DNA of 11,356 bases from contig JAFKFF010000109.1 of NCBI GenBank assembly GCA_017307315.1, positions 1 through 11,356 of the forward strand. The letters are read 5' to 3'. The DNA comes from Alphaproteobacteria bacterium. GTDB lineage: Bacteria; Pseudomonadota; Alphaproteobacteria; Micropepsales; Micropepsaceae. The translations under genes were made by a program, and so were the position numbers. Below, one piece after another: positions 6,391-11,356 of this stretch. Within the stretch, counting starts at the first letter, position 1, and each line of letters begins with the position of its first letter. The notes below the pieces were generated by a model. That model was not told where the DNA came from. It did not search any database and saw only the letters and a program-made list of their open reading frames with translations.

Positions 6391-7359
6391 ATGGACAGGC
6401 TGGTGGCCATGTTGCGGGCGGCGGGGGATCCCACGCGCCTGCGCCTGCTGCTGTTGCTGCGTCAGGCGGAACTCACGGTCAGCGAGCTGATCGAGATCGT
6501 GGGGCAAAGCCAGCCGCGCGTCTCCCGCCATCTGAAGCTTTTGGGTGAGGCTGGCCTTCTGGACCGCTTCAAGGAAGGAAGCTGGGTTTTCTACCGTGCC
6601 GCCGACCGGGGCAAGGGCGCCGAATTGGGCGCAACCCTGGCGGCACTGGCGGATCCCAACCTGGGCCAGGCCGACATGGCGCGGCTGGCCTTGGTGCGCC
6701 AGGCGCGCGCGGCGGAAGCGGCTGCCTATTTCAAGGCCAACGCGCCGGAATGGGAGCGAATCCGCGCTCTGCATGCGCCGGAGAAGGATGTCGAAGCCGC
6801 GATCCTGCGCCGCATGACGCAAAGGCCGATCCAGAATCTGCTCGATGCGGGAACCGGAACCGGCCGGATGCTGGAACTGCTGGGGTCTCACGCGCGGCGC
6901 GCCGTGGGCGTGGATGTCAGCCCGGAAATGCTGGCGATCGCACGCGACCGGCTGCTGCGCGGCGACATCATGAATGCGCAGGTCCGGCTGGCTGATACTT
7001 ATAGATTGCCGTTCGACGGCGACCGTGATGCCTTCGACGCGGTGCTGTTCCACCAGGTGCTGCACTATCTGGACGATCCGGGCGCCGCGGTCGCGGAAGC
7101 CGCCCGCGTGATGGCGCCGGGCGGGCGCATCCTGATCGCCGATTTCGCGCCGCATGCGTTGGAATTCCTGCGCGAGGATTATGCCCATCGCCGGCTGGGC
7201 TTTTCCGACCGCGAAGTGGAGGGCTGGTTCGCCGCGGCGGGACTGAAATCGGGCGACAGCGAGACCATCGCGCCGCCGTCCGGCTTGGCCGGGAAGCTCA
7301 CCGTCAAGCTCTGGTTCGCCACCGCCAAAAGCGCGCCCAGAATTAAAGAGGCCGCATGA
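6391..7359 (+). CDS. ArsR-family regulator fused to SAM-dependent methyltransferase-like domain (SahR-like)
   Basis: This is probably the repressor of its own methionine-cycle operon. With the start at 6391 it has 322 residues. The N-terminal 75 are an ArsR winged helix-turn-helix (MDRLVAMLRAAGDPTRLRLL, recognition helix SQPRVSRHLKLLGEAGLL, wing GSWVFYRA). From about residue 145 comes a class I methyltransferase fold with motif I LLDAGTGTG, acidic post-I VGVDVSPEML, FDAVLFHQVLHYLDDP and the late strand GGRILIADF. The chain has no cysteine, and the metal-box position reads ELTVSELIE, so thiolate metal sensing is excluded. SahR, an ArsR-family regulator of methionine genes in Proteobacteria, responds to S-adenosylhomocysteine, and assignment here rests on architecture and neighbours. 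GGGAG at 6381-6385 selects the ATG at 6391 (6388 is possible). The ATG at 6373 lies in the operator. The stop overlaps the metF start (ATGA). Confidence 0.88.
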   Translation: MDRLVAMLRAAGDPTRLRLLLLLRQAELTVSELIEIVGQSQPRVSRHLKLLGEAGLLDRFKEGSWVFYRAADRGKGAELGATLAALADPNLGQADMARLALVRQARAAEAAAYFKANAPEWERIRALHAPEKDVEAAILRRMTQRPIQNLLDAGTGTGRMLELLGSHARRAVGVDVSPEMLAIARDRLLRGDIMNAQVRLADTYRLPFDGDRDAFDAVLFHQVLHYLDDPGAAVAEAARVMAPGGRILIADFAPHALEFLREDYAHRRLGFSDREVEGWFAAAGLKSGDSETIAPPSGLAGKLTVKLWFATAKSAPRIKEAA

Positions 7360-8251
7360 GTCTGCAGGATCTGATCGGCAATGGACGCCCGATTTCGGTG
7401 TCGTTCGAATTTTCTCCGCCCAAGACGGAGGACGCGGAGGCGTCGCTCTGGTCCGCGATCAAGCGGCTGGAGCCGCTGCAGCCGTCCTTCGTTTCGGTGA
7501 CCTATGGTGCGGGCGGCTCCACCCGCGAGCGCACCCATGCCACCGTCAAGCGCATCGTCGATGAAACCTCGCTCAAGCCCGCGGCGCACTTGACCTGCGT
7601 GGGAGCTTCCAGGGCGGAGATCGACGAGATCGTGCGCGCCTATTGGGATGCGGGCATCCGCCATATCGTGGCGCTGCGCGGCGACATGCCGGGCATGGAC
7701 GGCCCCTATCGGCCCCATCCCGACGGCTATCGCTCCACGCCCGAATTGATCGAAGGCATCCGCCGCATTGCGCCGTTCGAGATCAGCGTCTCCTTTTATC
7801 CGGAGCGTCATCCGGATTCGCCAAGCCATGTCCATGACGTCGAATTGCTGAAGGCGAAAGTGGCGGCGGGCGCCACCCGGGCTCTTGGGCAGTTCGCCTT
7901 CGACAATGAAGCCACGGCGCGGTTTCGCGACGACGCGGCCAAGGCGGGAATTTCCATTCCCATCGTGCCGGGCATCATGCCGACCACCGCGTTCCGCGGC
8001 GTCGAGCGCATGGCGGCGCGCTGCGGCGCTTCGATCCCAGGCTGGCTGAAGCGCGCCTATGACGGTCTGGACGAGGATGTCGAAAGCCGCCGCATCGTCG
8101 CGGCCGCCGTCCTCACCGATCAGGTGCAGAAGCTGCACGATCTGGGCTTCGACCAGTTCCATTTCTATACGCTCAACCAGGCCAATCTCAGCTATGCGGC
8201 GTCCCGCCTGCTGGGCCTGCGGCCTTACGACTTGAAGTCTGGGGAATTGTC

Positions 8252-8255
<4 letters not shown>
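7356..8255 (+). CDS. metF: 5,10-methylenetetrahydrofolate reductase (MetF)
   Basis: MetF is a cytoplasmic FAD enzyme reducing 5,10-methylene- to 5-methyl-tetrahydrofolate, the methyl donor for the next gene's product. The 299 residues match the bacterial single-domain TIM-barrel form. Conserved positions are visible: Glu18 in VSFEFSPPK (the catalytic Glu28 of E. coli), Thr49 in [12 protein letters not shown], Asp110 in ALRGD (flavin contact, E. coli Asp120), Gln179 in GQFAFD (E. coli Gln183), and IPIVPGIMP at 201-209. The ending [24 protein letters not shown] is also typical. Its start codon overlaps the regulator's stop and its stop overlaps the metH start, both as ATGA, so translation is probably coupled along one mRNA. 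It has no separate promoter that I can see. Confidence 0.97.

Positions 8256-11356
<3,101 letters not shown>

Noticed and set aside
5190..6548. A 452-codon open frame on the + strand across mlaC and mlaA
   Set aside because: It is antisense to two well-supported genes, crosses the intergenic spacer and promoter region, and shows no recognisable domain.
6139..7188. A 349-codon - strand frame opposite the regulator gene
   Set aside because: It overlaps the mlaA start and is antisense to the motif-bearing ArsR-methyltransferase gene.
6391..7359. Arsenic or heavy-metal resistance function for the ArsR-type gene
   Set aside because: No cysteine anywhere in the protein, no ars or efflux genes nearby, and direct coupling to metF and metH.

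Overview
The window is GC-rich chromosomal DNA from a Gram-negative bacterium, most likely an alphaproteobacterium. It has an outer membrane (mlaA, mlaC and a predicted beta-barrel gene), and its codon use and gene neighbourhoods fit that class. The genus cannot be settled from sequence alone. The genes are densely packed housekeeping and envelope genes. I see no tRNA or rRNA, transposase, CRISPR array or phage gene.

Layout from left to right. (1) The 3' part of a CPA2-type cation/proton antiporter with a tandem universal-stress-protein (USP) tail, on +, cut by the left edge. (2) A 368-residue secreted, probably outer-membrane protein of unknown function, on +. (3) ettA, the ABC-F translation factor, on +. 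(4) A 151-bp convergent gap holding two strong stem-loops. (5) mlaA then mlaC, on -, encoding the outer-membrane lipoprotein and periplasmic lipid carrier of phospholipid-asymmetry maintenance. (6) A divergent control region, followed on + by a tightly coupled methionine-cycle operon: an ArsR-type repressor fused to a SAM-methyltransferase-like domain, then metF, then metH, which runs off the right edge at residue 1035.

The most interesting part is the methionine operon. MetF makes 5-methyl-tetrahydrofolate, and MetH uses it with homocysteine and cobalamin to make methionine. The first gene has no cysteine, so it cannot be a thiolate metal sensor. Its architecture and linkage to metF-metH suggest a SahR-like regulator that reads the SAM/S-adenosylhomocysteine state. 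A near-perfect 22-bp inverted repeat (arms CATATAAA and TTTATATG) lies at 6354-6375. It overlaps a good -10 hexamer and ends 5 bases before the Shine-Dalgarno of the regulator gene, which is the arrangement expected for autorepression of the whole operon. Both gene junctions are ATGA overlaps, so the three proteins should be made in step.

This is a coherent and probably regulated metabolic operon rather than a wholly new system. The less explained items are the orphan beta-barrel-like protein, the long charged insert splitting the first USP repeat of the antiporter, and the stem-loops at 4652-4720 and 5493-5515.
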